A stretch of 64,000 bases of DNA from Sphingomonas sp. IC081 (lineage in GTDB: Bacteria > Pseudomonadota > Alphaproteobacteria > Sphingomonadales > Sphingomonadaceae): assembly GCF_006874585.1 (NCBI RefSeq), contig NZ_CP029761.1:2801001-2865000 (forward strand). The letters are read 5' to 3'. Of the stretch, positions 8,431 through 17,231 are shown one piece after another. Position numbers and translations under genes: made by a program. The stretch's first letter is position 1. Every line of letters starts with the position of its first letter. Under the pieces are notes generated by a model, which was given only the letters and a program-made list of their open reading frames with translations, searched no databases and was not told the origin of the DNA.

Positions 8431-8692
8431 GGTTCGTCTCGTCTTGGTGGTTCGGCGGTTGTTCCAACAGCAACTGGGCCGCCGCCAGAAATTTGAAGTG
8501 GCGCCGTTAGTGGCAGTGGCTTGCAAAGTCAAGCGCGAGAGCCCATGCCTTGTGCTCGAACGCGCCCTGATCTTGCCCGGTTTTTCGTACTCTGTCTGTA
8601 GAATCGCCCCGTTCATCATGGGGCAATCGCCAGGCTCCGATAAACCATCGCAGGGTGCGACCCAACCGATTCTTTCGGACACAAGAACACCG

Positions 8693-9433
8693 ATGAACAC
8701 GCTCAAAGCCGCGATTCTCGCCACTGGTCTCGCCTCCGGCCTTGCCCTCACGCTTGTCGCTTCCGCCGTTCAGGCCCAGCCCGGCTGGGGCTCGCGCTGG
8801 GGCGGTGGCTACGGTTCGGGCTGGGGTGGCGGCTGGAACGACCCGCTGATGGGCGGCCCGGCCTCCTCGCCCTATCGCAGCAGCAAGGACCCGCGCGAGG
8901 GCCGAGTCGAAGTGAGCCGATTCGCGGCCCAGGGGCCCGAAGTCGCCGAACTGGGCCACGGCACCGTGACCGTCACGTCCGAATCGGGCGACGGCGCGTG
9001 GATTTCCGGCCCTGAACGCGCGCGCTACGAGGCCGCGATCATCGACGCCCTCGTCGGCGCCGGCTACGACACCCAGAGCAAGCCCGACAAGGGCGGGCAG
9101 GACGTCGAACTCAAGATCTCCCGCCAGGTCCTCTCCCCGGCCGAGGAAAAGCGCAGCCCGGTCAGCGGCTCCGCCGCCATGGGCGTGAGCAACCACGGCT
9201 CGGCCTATGGCCTGGCCGTGAACGTCGACCTCACCAAGCCGCGCAGCGCCCTCGTCAGCACCCGGCTCGACACCCGCATCGTCGACAAGGCGAGCGGCAA
9301 GGTGCTGTGGGAAGGCTATGCCACCATCGCCACCCGCGAAGGCGACAACGACTGGCCGGACGACCGCATCGCCGGCAAGCTGGCCACTGCGCTCTTCGAC
9401 GGCTTCCCCAAGGCCGACCCGATCGGCGCATGA
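8693..9433 (+). CDS. Exported DUF4136-like protein with Gly/Trp-rich N-terminus
   Basis: A 246-residue exported protein of unknown function. It has a signal peptide (basic start MNTLK, hydrophobic core to about residue 24, cleavage near AVQAQP), followed by a Gly/Trp-rich stretch ([17 protein letters not shown]). The rest resembles the DUF4136 fold: a repeated strand-helix pattern, the phrase [15 protein letters not shown] and near the end [10 protein letters not shown]. The next gene codes for a shorter lipoprotein of the same type, so they look like a duplicated pair. ATG at 8693 was chosen because the signal peptide starts there. The family is common in the Gram-negative envelope; no enzymatic residues are evident. 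Confidence 0.72.
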   Translation: MNTLKAAILATGLASGLALTLVASAVQAQPGWGSRWGGGYGSGWGGGWNDPLMGGPASSPYRSSKDPREGRVEVSRFAAQGPEVAELGHGTVTVTSESGDGAWISGPERARYEAAIIDALVGAGYDTQSKPDKGGQDVELKISRQVLSPAEEKRSPVSGSAAMGVSNHGSAYGLAVNVDLTKPRSALVSTRLDTRIVDKASGKVLWEGYATIATREGDNDWPDDRIAGKLATALFDGFPKADPIGA

Positions 9434-9514
9434 TTCGCGCATGATTCGGTGGGCCATGGCTCCGCAGTATAAATAGGGTTATCGTCCAGGCACTTGCCCA
9501 GCGGAGAGCGTTTC

Positions 9515-10162
9515 ATGACCACGGCCACCCATCCTTCGGCCTCCCTTTCCCGTCGGCGCCGTCTCGCCGCCCCGTTGCTGACGCCGCTGCTGGCGCTTGC
9601 AGCACTGGGCGGCTGCGTCGCGCCGGTGGGGCCGGTGGAAGTCACCCGCTTCAGCCTGCCCGACGGCCCCGCGCTCGGCCAGGGCGTGATCCGCATCGAA
9701 GCCGGGCCCGGTCAGGACGAGAGCAGTCTCGAATTCCGCGCCTATGCGGCGGCGGTGGGGCAGGAACTGGCGAGGATCGGCTACCGCCAGCCCCTGCCCG
9801 GCGAACAGGTTGCCAACGCGCAAGTCGCCGTGGTCACGATCGAGCGGCGCACCCTCAAGCCGGCATCGCAGCGCGGGCCGGTCTCGGTCGGGGTCGGCGG
9901 CAATGCCGGCAACTACGGCTCGGGCGTCGGGCTGGGGATCGGCATCGACCTTTCCGGCAAGCCCGCCGACCAGGTCGACACCCGCATGCAGGTGATGATT
10001 CGCGACCGAACCGGCGGGCGCACCTTGTGGGAAGGCCGCGCCAGCTTCACCGTCAGCGCCAAGTCGCCGATGGCGCAGACCTCGCTTGGTTCGGCAAAAA
10101 TGGCCGAAGCGCTGTTCAAGGGCTTTCCGGGCAAGTCGGGCGAAACTATCCTGGTCAAATGA
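9515..10162 (+). CDS. DUF4136-like lipoprotein
   Basis: A 215-residue probable outer-membrane lipoprotein. The N-terminus has a basic region (SRRRRLAAP), a hydrophobic segment and a lipobox-like LAALGGC, placing the lipid-modified Cys near residue 34. The mature part parallels the preceding protein: VTRFSLPDG, an [12 protein letters not shown] helix, and TLWEGRASF near the end match the neighbour's ...VLWEGYATI. The start at 9515 follows GGAGAG; an upstream in-frame ATG at 9494 is less likely. Its TGA overlaps the ATG of the M14 carboxypeptidase gene by four bases, linking it to a peptidase. Function unknown; envelope maintenance is a guess from location. Confidence 0.72.
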   Translation: MTTATHPSASLSRRRRLAAPLLTPLLALAALGGCVAPVGPVEVTRFSLPDGPALGQGVIRIEAGPGQDESSLEFRAYAAAVGQELARIGYRQPLPGEQVANAQVAVVTIERRTLKPASQRGPVSVGVGGNAGNYGSGVGLGIGIDLSGKPADQVDTRMQVMIRDRTGGRTLWEGRASFTVSAKSPMAQTSLGSAKMAEALFKGFPGKSGETILVK

Positions 10163-11307
10163 CCACCCTCCACATCTCCTCCGCTTTCGATTCCGGCAAC
10201 ATCGAAGTCCTCTCCACCGACGGCGCCACCGCCCGCCTCGCGATCCGGCACGACAAGGATTCCGAGTTCTTCCAGTGGTTCCACTTCCGCGTCAGCGGCA
10301 CGGACATCGCCGGAGAGGAACTTGTCCTCAAGATCACCGGGCTCAACGGCTCGGCCTATCCGGGCGGCTGGCCGAACTACAACGCCCGCGTCTCGGAAGA
10401 CCGCCAGTACTGGGCGCTCGCCGCCAGCACCTTCGACGCGGGTGAGGACAACGGCACCCTGACCATCCGCTACGTGCCGGAAACGGACCTTGCCTGGTTC
10501 GCCTATTTCGCGCCCTACTCGATGGAGCGCCACCACGACCTGATCGCCGACCTCGCCACCACCGAGGGCGTGACCTACCGCTGCCTCGGCCACACGCTCG
10601 ACGGCCAGCCGCTTGACTGCGTCGAGATGGGCGAGGGCGAGAAGCAGGTCTGGCTCTACGCCCGCCAGCATCCGGGCGAATCGATGGCCGAATGGTGGAT
10701 GGAAGGCGCGCTGGAGGTGCTGGCCGATCCCGCCGATTCGGTGGGCCGCGAACTGCGCAAGCGCTGCCGCTTCCACGTCGTGCCCAACATGAACCCGGAC
10801 GGTTCGGCGCGCGGCCACTTGCGCACCAATGCGGTGGGCGTGAACCTCAACCGCGAATGGGACACGCCAACGGCGGACAAGTCACCCGAAGTGCTGGCCG
10901 TGCGCAATGCCATGGACGGGACCGGCGTCGACTTCGCCATGGACGTCCACGGCGACGAGGCGATCCCGGCCGTGTTCATGGCCGGCTTCCAGGGCATCCC
11001 CTCGATCAAGGCCGAGCAGCAGGCGGGTTACGACCGTTTCAGCGAGATCCTCGACCGCCGCACCCCCGATTTCCAGCGCAAGCTCGGCTATGCCGTCTCC
11101 GCGCCGGGCCGCGCCAACCTGACGATGTCGACCAACCATGTCGCCGAACGCTTCGGCGCGGTGTCGATGACGCTGGAAATGCCGTTCAAGGACCACGACG
11201 ATGCCGCCGATCCGGCGCAGGCATGGAGCCCGGAACGCTCCGCCCAGCTCGGCCGTGACTGCATGGGCGCCCTGCTCGAATGGCTGGTCGAGCGCGAAGC
11301 CAGGTAA
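10159..11307 (+). CDS. M14-family carboxypeptidase (cytosolic carboxypeptidase-like)
   Basis: A zinc metallocarboxypeptidase of 382 residues. The zinc ligands are HPGE (His171, Glu174) and His264 in DVHGDEA, with the substrate-binding phrase [18 protein letters not shown] between them and the catalytic Glu in SMTLEMPF near the end. The N-terminal 150 residues form the beta-sandwich typical of cytosolic carboxypeptidase (CCP)-type members. No signal peptide is seen, so it acts in the cytoplasm. ATG at 10159 overlaps the lipoprotein stop (ATGA); the frame extends to 10027 only inside that gene. Bacterial members are thought to trim C-terminal residues from peptides or proteins; the target is unknown. 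Confidence 0.9.
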   Translation: MTTLHISSAFDSGNIEVLSTDGATARLAIRHDKDSEFFQWFHFRVSGTDIAGEELVLKITGLNGSAYPGGWPNYNARVSEDRQYWALAASTFDAGEDNGTLTIRYVPETDLAWFAYFAPYSMERHHDLIADLATTEGVTYRCLGHTLDGQPLDCVEMGEGEKQVWLYARQHPGESMAEWWMEGALEVLADPADSVGRELRKRCRFHVVPNMNPDGSARGHLRTNAVGVNLNREWDTPTADKSPEVLAVRNAMDGTGVDFAMDVHGDEAIPAVFMAGFQGIPSIKAEQQAGYDRFSEILDRRTPDFQRKLGYAVSAPGRANLTMSTNHVAERFGAVSMTLEMPFKDHDDAADPAQAWSPERSAQLGRDCMGALLEWLVEREAR

Positions 11308-11320
11308 GTTCAAGCGTTCT

Positions 11321-11346
11321 GGCGGGGATGCACGGTCATCCCCGCC
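11321..11346. repeat. GC-rich hairpin between convergent genes
   Basis: Perfect inverted repeat GGCGGGGATG (11321-11330) and CATCCCCGCC (11337-11346) with a six-base loop. It lies between the stops of the M14 gene and the RBBP9-like gene, where a two-way transcription stop would be useful, but no T tract follows on either side. The CATCCCCGC core is the same as in the REP-like elements at 37321. Confidence 0.5.
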
Positions 11347-11365
11347 TTCGCCCAGGCGGCAACCT

Positions 11366-11998
11366 TCAAATCCCCGCCCACTGGCGCAGGGCCTCGCGCA
11401 CCGCGACATTCTCGTCCTGCGACCACTGCGGCGTCACCGCACCGGCGGGTTCCAGTTCCAGCACCGTCTGCAGCAGCATCCAGCCGGAAGCCCAGTCGCC
11501 GCGGATCTGGTCGCAGACCGGCGAGGCACCCCAGTCCCGTGCCAGGCGGATCACCGCGCGCTGCTGCGCCGCCGAGGCATCGAGATCGCTGACCACAAAC
11601 GTCGGGAACGGCAGCGTCTGGCGCGGACAGGCACCGAAGCGCGAAAGCCGCGGATCGGCGCCCGGCAGGTCCATGTTCGGCGGATTGACGGCGACCGCGC
11701 CCAGCACCGGGTTCTCCGGCCCGACACTTTCGAACTGCACCCACCAGGCCAGTGCCAGCGCGGCAATATCGTCGGTGACGACCACCACCGGCCGGTCCGC
11801 GCGGCGGATCGCGAGATTGAGCTTGTTCACCCAGGTATTGCGATGAGGTTCGTCCCACATGCCCAGTTCGAGCACGCGGCAATGTTCGCTCCACTGCACC
11901 CAGCGCTGCATCCAGTGCCCCTCCCGCAAGGGCGCGGCGGGGACGAGCAGGATCAGCGGAACATGGTCTCGGGCATGGGGATAACGATAGTGGGTCAT
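11366..11998 (-). CDS. RBBP9/YdeN-type alpha/beta hydrolase fold protein, catalytic residues lost
   Basis: A 210-residue protein whose start (LILLVPAAPLREGHWMQRWV) and overall layout fit the RBBP9/YdeN serine-hydrolase family. The nucleophile elbow, normally G-H-S-x-G, reads VVTDDIAA here, so the Ser position is Asp77 and the glycines are gone. The C-terminal region that normally has G-H for the catalytic His reads DQIRGDW. The fold appears kept (strand-rich core, W-rich helices), so it is probably a non-enzymatic binding protein. It faces the M14 gene tail to tail and has its own upstream region of about 150 bp. No signal peptide. Confidence 0.68.
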   Translation of the reverse strand: MTHYRYPHARDHVPLILLVPAAPLREGHWMQRWVQWSEHCRVLELGMWDEPHRNTWVNKLNLAIRRADRPVVVVTDDIAALALAWWVQFESVGPENPVLGAVAVNPPNMDLPGADPRLSRFGACPRQTLPFPTFVVSDLDASAAQQRAVIRLARDWGASPVCDQIRGDWASGWMLLQTVLELEPAGAVTPQWSQDENVAVREALRQWAGI

Positions 11999-12152
11999 GG
12001 GGCTGCTCCAACGAGGGTTGGGAAAAGCGCCGGTCGACTCTGTCTACGTCCCGACGGCCCCACCATAACTCAACCATATTGATTGACAATAGCCCCGCGA
12101 CCAGATGCGCCGCACGCCTGCCCAACCGAGATGCCGGTTCCCACTCTCCCGC

Positions 12153-13355
12153 TCAGGGCAAGGTCAAGGTCAGGCGAACGGTTCCGATCAGCGCTGCGGG
12201 CGCACCGCGCAGTCCGCCAGGGTGGCACACCAGCTGCAGGTCCGGCTGGACCGTGAGCCAATCGGCCAGACGATCGGAATAGGTCGCCTCCAGGGTATAT
12301 TCGGACGATGCGGGAGATTGTCCCAGCGCACGCGCCTCCTGCCGGAAGGACCGGCCGGTGCCCGCGTAATGCACGCCGAGCGAGGCCGAACTGCCCGGGC
12401 GCGCGGCGAGCACCGGCGCCCGGAACAGGCCCGCACTGGTGCTCCAGGCAAACGGCGTTGTCCCCCCACGCGAAAATCCGGCCCGCACGAAGGCCTGGAA
12501 CGCACTTTCCCCGGCGCCCGGCAACTGGAATTCGCCCTGCACATAAGCGCCGCGGGCATGACGGCGCTGCGGGTCCGGGTCGGCGGGATCGCTGTAATAG
12601 GCCTCGCGCGCCCTGGTATAGGCCCAAAGGCCGAGGGAAAGGCGCGCATGCTGCCGCCCCAGCCCGCCCTCGCCGATCAGCAGCAGTCCGTCGTGGAAGC
12701 CGAAATCGACGCCGCCCGGATCGCCGAGGGTCGCGGCATGGGCGTTGAAGGCCGCCACCCGGACGTAGCTTTCCCCCTCCCCCAGCCGCAGGTTCGCCCG
12801 CACGGCCAGCGCGCTGGAGGGAAAGATCGACGGCCCGTTGCGACCGGTTGCCGCCAGTTCGGTGCCGATGCCGAACGGCGGCCCCAGCAGCAGCCCTGCC
12901 GATTCGAGCGCGTAGAACTCGCTGTTGAGATCATAGAGCCCCACCAGCAGAGCCCCTTGCGAACCGATGTCCTGCTCGGCCCAGGCTTCGAACAAGCGCA
13001 CGCCCGCCTTGCCGACCTCGATGTTGTTCACCCCTTCCAGCGACCCGGCCGCCGTGTTGGGATGGGCGCCATTGTTGACCAGCACGTAGCCATGCGCGCG
13101 GGCGCCATGCCAGCCGACCAGTGCATCGAGGTCGGCTTCGGCGACAAGGTCGAGATTGTCGAGATAGCGCAGCTTGCGGTCCGCCCCGCCGCGTATCGGC
13201 TGGGCAAGATCGGCGGTATAGACCACCTCTGCCTGGACCGGCGCCTCGGCGCTCGCCGCCGGCGGCAGCACCAGTTCCAATGCCGATGCCGATGCCAATG
13301 CCCATACCGATGCCATCCCGCAGGCTGACCTGCGCCGCCCCCGCGGCATGATCAC
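12153..13355 (-). CDS. OprB-type carbohydrate porin
   Basis: An outer-membrane beta-barrel protein of about 400 residues. A basic start, a hydrophobic segment and a cleavage site near AASAEA give a signal peptide. The mature part has alternating strands with phrases typical of OprB-like porins ([29 protein letters not shown]). The last strand ends in TVRLTLTLP. It probably lets sugars or other small solutes through the outer membrane. The GTG start at 13355 overlaps the stop of the chemoreceptor gene by four bases (GTGA); an ATG two codons later (13349) is an alternative. The coupling with a chemoreceptor is unusual. Confidence 0.8.
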   Translation of the reverse strand: MIMPRGRRRSACGMASVWALASASALELVLPPAASAEAPVQAEVVYTADLAQPIRGGADRKLRYLDNLDLVAEADLDALVGWHGARAHGYVLVNNGAHPNTAAGSLEGVNNIEVGKAGVRLFEAWAEQDIGSQGALLVGLYDLNSEFYALESAGLLLGPPFGIGTELAATGRNGPSIFPSSALAVRANLRLGEGESYVRVAAFNAHAATLGDPGGVDFGFHDGLLLIGEGGLGRQHARLSLGLWAYTRAREAYYSDPADPDPQRRHARGAYVQGEFQLPGAGESAFQAFVRAGFSRGGTTPFAWSTSAGLFRAPVLAARPGSSASLGVHYAGTGRSFRQEARALGQSPASSEYTLEATYSDRLADWLTVQPDLQLVCHPGGLRGAPAALIGTVRLTLTLP

Positions 13356-15160
13356 GCCGCGCGCCAGGCGACGACTTCCTGGCCCGCTTGCCCGCCCCTC
13401 CCCTGCCCGATCGCCCGGACGCCGCCTTCCCGTGCCTGACCGCCGCCCCGCGCAAAAGTCAGCGCGGCCAGCTTGCGCGCGACATCCTCGGTGGCGACCA
13501 CCACCTGCCGGGTGGCCGCGGTCACCTGCTCGGCCAGCGCGGCGTTGGAATGGGTGATCTGCTCGAGCGAGGTCGTCGACCCGTCGATCTGCTGGAGCAT
13601 CGCGGACTGCTCGCCCGCACCGGCGCTCAGCTTGTCCATGAGTTCGGAGATCCCCCCCATGCGGCCGATGATCGCCTCCAGCACCTGCCCTGCCTCGCGC
13701 ACCAGCAATACCCCGTTTTCGACTTCGCCGGTGGATGCCGAAATCAGGTTCTTGATGTCGTTGGCGGCATCGGCCGAACGCTGCGCCAGCGCGCGCACTT
13801 CGGTGGCGACCACCGCAAAGCCCTTGCCCGCTTCCCCGGCCCTGGCGGCCTCGACGCCGGCATTGAGCGCCAGCAGGTTGGTCTGGAAGGAAATGCCGTC
13901 GATGACGGCGATGATCTGGCCGATCTCGCGCGAGGAGGATTCGATGCGGTCCATCGCCTCGATGGCGTCGCGGATCACCTGCCCCCCGCGCGAGACCTCG
14001 CCGCCGATCTCGTTCACCTCGCTTTGCGCCGAGGCGGCGGTGTGCGCGGCCTCGATGACCCGCCCGGTGACGCTGGAAATGGCCCCCGAGATCGACTGCA
14101 CCGACATCGATTGCTGCTCGTTGCGGTTCGACAGATCGCCGACCGAAGCGGCGATCTCGCGGCTGGTGTTGAGCGTTTCGCCATTGGCTTCGGTGACCTG
14201 GCTGAACACGCGGGAGAGGTCCTCCGCCGCCCGGTTGAAGTCGCTGCGCAGGCTGCCGAAGGCGCCGCCGAGATCCTGTTCGAGACGCTTGGTGAGATCG
14301 CCTTCCGCCAGCCGTGCCAGCGCATCGCCCAGGGTGGAGACGATCGCCTGTTCCTGCTCGGCGCGCTCGGCTTCGGCGCGCAGCAGACGGTCGCGCAAGT
14401 CTTCGGCCGAACGGGCAAGGATACCGATCTCGCTGCGGGCTTCGGTATAAGGCACCAGGACCGCGTAGTCGCCGCGGCTGAGCTGGGCGACGGCCTCGCC
14501 CACCGCGATCACCGGGACGATCGCGTCACCGCGGATCCGGCGCCAGACCGCATAGAGCACCGCCATGATGGAAACGAGGCAGACCAGCCCGACGATCTGG
14601 TTGAACAGGATCGCCGCCGCCGCCTGCTCGCGCGTGGCCTCGACATGGGCCTCGACCTGGTCGGACACTTTGGCAAGGCTGCCCTCGAGCGTCTCGAAAG
14701 TGCGGTGGAAGCGCTCGACATCGCCGTCGTTGACGGGTTCTCCGGCCTGGAGGCGCCGGGTTATCTCGGTGGCGGTCTCAAGGTAGACACGCACATCCTC
14801 GGTCACCGCCATGGCCGCCTCGTGCACGTCCGGCGCCCCTTCGAAGGCCTGGTCCCTGGCGATCAGCTTGCGGAACTCGGCCACGGTATCCAGCGTGTCC
14901 TGTCCGGCCCCCCGCCCATCCACGGCGCCGACACTGCGCGCGGCGAGCTGGGCCATGACGCCGCTGTTGATGGCATCATGGTCCATGTCCGCTTCCATGT
15001 GGTTGCGCAGCAGCCCGGTGGCTTTCTGGACTTCGTCCAGCGAAGCGTCGACGCGCGAGGCGCTGAACCAGCCGACCCCCGCCCAGATCACCGCCGCCGC
15101 GACCAATACGCCGAAACCGATGGCGCACCTGTGGAGAATGCTTGCGCTGCGATCGTCCAC
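13352..15160 (-). CDS. Methyl-accepting chemotaxis protein (membrane chemoreceptor)
   Basis: A 602-residue transmembrane chemoreceptor. The first membrane segment ([19 protein letters not shown]) lies near the N-terminus, followed by a periplasmic helical sensor domain, a second segment ([18 protein letters not shown]), a HAMP domain and the cytoplasmic coiled coil. The signalling hairpin tip is recognisable as [20 protein letters not shown], which contacts CheA and CheW. GTG at 15160 was chosen because AAGGGGAG sits ten bases upstream; the frame stays open to a TTG at 15205. The gene is followed by, and overlaps, the porin gene. The ligand cannot be read from sequence; the porin partner suggests a solute taken up through that pore. 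Confidence 0.9.
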   Translation of the reverse strand: MDDRSASILHRCAIGFGVLVAAAVIWAGVGWFSASRVDASLDEVQKATGLLRNHMEADMDHDAINSGVMAQLAARSVGAVDGRGAGQDTLDTVAEFRKLIARDQAFEGAPDVHEAAMAVTEDVRVYLETATEITRRLQAGEPVNDGDVERFHRTFETLEGSLAKVSDQVEAHVEATREQAAAAILFNQIVGLVCLVSIMAVLYAVWRRIRGDAIVPVIAVGEAVAQLSRGDYAVLVPYTEARSEIGILARSAEDLRDRLLRAEAERAEQEQAIVSTLGDALARLAEGDLTKRLEQDLGGAFGSLRSDFNRAAEDLSRVFSQVTEANGETLNTSREIAASVGDLSNRNEQQSMSVQSISGAISSVTGRVIEAAHTAASAQSEVNEIGGEVSRGGQVIRDAIEAMDRIESSSREIGQIIAVIDGISFQTNLLALNAGVEAARAGEAGKGFAVVATEVRALAQRSADAANDIKNLISASTGEVENGVLLVREAGQVLEAIIGRMGGISELMDKLSAGAGEQSAMLQQIDGSTTSLEQITHSNAALAEQVTAATRQVVVATEDVARKLAALTFARGGGQAREGGVRAIGQGRGGQAGQEVVAWRAA

Positions 15161-15315
15161 GGATTGGATACTCCCCTTGGCCCGCCGCGCCACGGCGCGC
15201 GGCAACGACCCCGTGCTCGCGGTAATGCACTTACGGGAGTAACCATCTCGATGAGAGCGAACTCGGGGAAATCAGCTAGGTCGTAAACTCATGAATGCCG
15301 CCGCCGACACCGGAA

Positions 15316-15771
15316 TTACAGCAGGTTGGCAGGGCCGAATGCGTGCGGCAGCAGCTGCGACAGCCGCATTTCCACCGGACCGTCCCGGCCGTCGCACCAG
15401 ACCAGCGGGTCGCTGCCGCCGATCTGCGCGATCTCGTTGAGCACCTGGCGGCACCGGCCGCAGGGGCTGACCACGTCGCCCTCGCCCGGCGCGCCGGGAG
15501 CGCCGCCGGTCACCGCAACGGCTTCCAGCCTGCCCTTGTCCCCCGCCCGGTCGCCCGAGGAGAGGATCCCCGCCACCGCCACCGTTTCCGCGCAGAGCGA
15601 GAGGCCGTAGCTGGCATTCTCGACATTGGCGCCGGTCACCACCGAGCCGTCGGCCATCAGCAGCGCGGCGCCGACGTGGAACTTCGAATAAGGCGCATAG
15701 GCGCGGGCAGCGGCCTCGCGCGCGGCGGCAAGCAGCGCATCGCGCTGGTCGGTCGTGAACGTCATGGTCAT
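15316..15771 (-). CDS. cdd: Cytidine deaminase
   Basis: Hydrolytic deamination of cytidine and deoxycytidine to uridine forms (pyrimidine salvage). The 151-residue homotetramer-type enzyme has the zinc-site motifs: GANVENASYGLSLCAE with the zinc Cys and catalytic Glu, then VVSPCGRCRQVLNE with the other two Cys ligands. The substrate-binding AYAPYSKFHVGAAL is near the start. ATG at 15771 overlaps the stop of the GH25-like gene (ATGA), so it is the third gene of a UPF0262, GH25-like, cdd run. An in-frame ATG at 15765 is an equally readable start. It ends 155 bp from the chemoreceptor start. Confidence 0.95.
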   Translation of the reverse strand: MTMTFTTDQRDALLAAAREAAARAYAPYSKFHVGAALLMADGSVVTGANVENASYGLSLCAETVAVAGILSSGDRAGDKGRLEAVAVTGGAPGAPGEGDVVSPCGRCRQVLNEIAQIGGSDPLVWCDGRDGPVEMRLSQLLPHAFGPANLL

Positions 15772-16481
15772 GGCTGCACCACTACCCAGCGCAGGCCCCC
15801 TTGCGCAATCTCGTTGGCGGCCGACTGGTTGGCCGTCCACATCGTCCAGGGCCGCCCGGCATAATCGGGCTCCATCCGGTCCCCCACCAGCCACAGCTTG
15901 CGGTCGAACTTGGCCGCCACCCGGTAGCGCGACTGGAAGGCCGGGCTGATCTTGAGGATCACCGCCTTGCCGGTATGGGTCTCGATCTGGTTGATGAAGG
16001 TCATCAGCTCGCTCTCGACCCTGGCCTCGGACACCGGCGAGGCACAGTTGTCGGCCAGCATGTCAAGATCGATGGCCGGCGGCAGCAGGCGCGAATCGCG
16101 CGGCACCGTGGTGACGAAATTGGCCGACTGCGCCTGCGCCGGCTGACAGGGATCATAGCGATGGACTGCGCCAACCTGCACGCCTGCGCTGCGCGCTTCG
16201 GCAAAATTGCTGACGAAGCGGGGATCGCGCGCAAAGGCGCTGGCGCTGGCATCGACATAAGCGAAGTCGACGCCGATGGCCTTGAGCGACTTCCAGTCGA
16301 ACTGGCCGTCCGCCGCCCCCACTTCCACGCCCTGCACCGGGAACGCCTGGCGCGAGGGCTGCCAGTGGCGCACCGTCCACCAGCCCCAGCAGCCGGCAAC
16401 GATGCCGATCAGCAGCAAGGCCGCCAGCCCTTGCCACAGCAAACGTTTGCGCAAAATCGCGCCCGGTCCAGTCCTTGCCAT
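15768..16481 (-). CDS. GH25 lysozyme-like protein, membrane-anchored, altered acidic residues
   Basis: A 237-residue protein with one N-terminal membrane segment (LAALLLIGIVAGCWGWW; anchor or uncleaved signal) and a periplasmic GH25 (Chalaropsis-type lysozyme) domain. The strand normally reading G-I-D-V-S is GVEVG (Glu53 for the conserved Asp). The D-x-E catalytic pair appears as Asp138-Leu-Asp140 in PAIDLDML. Both changes keep a carboxylate but alter its length, so muramidase activity is uncertain. A cysteine in HRYDPCQ and another at DNC could form a disulfide. It lies 13 bp after UPF0262 and overlaps cdd. It may remodel or bind peptidoglycan. Confidence 0.78.
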   Translation of the reverse strand: MARTGPGAILRKRLLWQGLAALLLIGIVAGCWGWWTVRHWQPSRQAFPVQGVEVGAADGQFDWKSLKAIGVDFAYVDASASAFARDPRFVSNFAEARSAGVQVGAVHRYDPCQPAQAQSANFVTTVPRDSRLLPPAIDLDMLADNCASPVSEARVESELMTFINQIETHTGKAVILKISPAFQSRYRVAAKFDRKLWLVGDRMEPDYAGRPWTMWTANQSAANEIAQGGLRWVVVQP

Positions 16482-16494
16482 CGTGAAGCCCCCT

Positions 16495-16977
16495 TCAGCC
16501 CCGGATATGCAGGACGCAGATCAGCGTGAAAAGCCTGCGCGCGGTCGGGAAGTCGGTTTCAACCTTGCCGTCGAGGCGTTCGAGCAGCAGTTCGGCCGCA
16601 TTGTTGTGGATAGCGCGGCGGGCCATGTCGATCGTCTCGATCTCCTGCGCGGAGGCCTTGCGAATCGCCTGGTAGTAGCTTTCGCAAATCGCGAAGTACT
16701 CGCGCACCGGACGGCGGAAGCGGGCAAGCCCCAGCACCATCGTCTCGATCGGATCGCCGCCTTCGCTGCCGATGTCGAGCGACAGCCGCCCGTCGCGCAC
16801 CGACAGGCGCAGGCGATAAGGCCCCTCGTGCCCGGCCTCGAAGGCGCGCACGGGCCTGAAGACATTGTCCTCGATGAGGTCGAATATCGCGATGCGCCGT
16901 TCCTGCTCGATATCGGCGTTGCGCCACAGGATGGTCGCCTCGTCGAGTTCGATATGCGAGATTCGCGGATCGGCCAT
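16495..16977 (-). CDS. UPF0262 family protein
   Basis: A 160-residue cytoplasmic protein of the uncharacterised UPF0262 family, which is largely confined to alphaproteobacteria. Typical phrases are the start MADPRISHIELDE, the middle FDLIEDNVFRPV and the end ETDFPTARRLFTLICVLHIRG. It is first in a minus-strand run with the GH25-like protein and cdd. ATG at 16977 was preferred over upstream in-frame starts because family similarity begins there. Its upstream region is shared with the divergent dnaB gene and includes two DnaA-box-like sites, so it might follow the replication cycle; that is a guess. Confidence 0.9.
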   Translation of the reverse strand: MADPRISHIELDEATILWRNADIEQERRIAIFDLIEDNVFRPVRAFEAGHEGPYRLRLSVRDGRLSLDIGSEGGDPIETMVLGLARFRRPVREYFAICESYYQAIRKASAQEIETIDMARRAIHNNAAELLLERLDGKVETDFPTARRLFTLICVLHIRG

Positions 16978-17140
16978 GGTCTGAGCGCCTTTACGCGGTT
17001 GCGGCATGAGCGGGCAAGTGCAGCCGGCACGTAGTCCCGCATAAAGACACGGTTGCGATACAGTGTTGCCGGCAGGCCTCATGTCGCCGCCGATGCCCAG
17101 GCGCGGCAGGGAGCCGGGACAGCGGGAGCAAGCCGCAGGA

Positions 17141-17172
17141 TTATCCACCGGCCATCAACAGGCTGTGCATAC
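17141..17172. promoter_or_regulatory. Pair of DnaA-box-like sites upstream of dnaB
   Basis: TTATCCACC (17141-17149, plus) matches the DnaA box TTATNCACA at 8 of 9 positions. GTATGCACA on the minus strand (17164-17172) also matches 8 of 9. They face each other about 60-90 bp before the dnaB ATG. DnaA is known to regulate genes carrying such boxes in their promoters; binding here is inferred. Confidence 0.45.
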
Positions 17173-17231
17173 AAATGCTCCACAGGCGTGCTTGCCGCTC
17201 ACCCCGCTCTTGGGGCATTGTCCGGTCCCTC

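Noticed and set aside
13388..15286. A 632-codon plus-strand open frame lying over the chemoreceptor gene
   Set aside because: It runs antisense to a clear MCP with membrane, HAMP and signalling domains. Its translation has no family motif and is rich in Arg/Gly/His as expected from the opposite strand of a high-GC gene.
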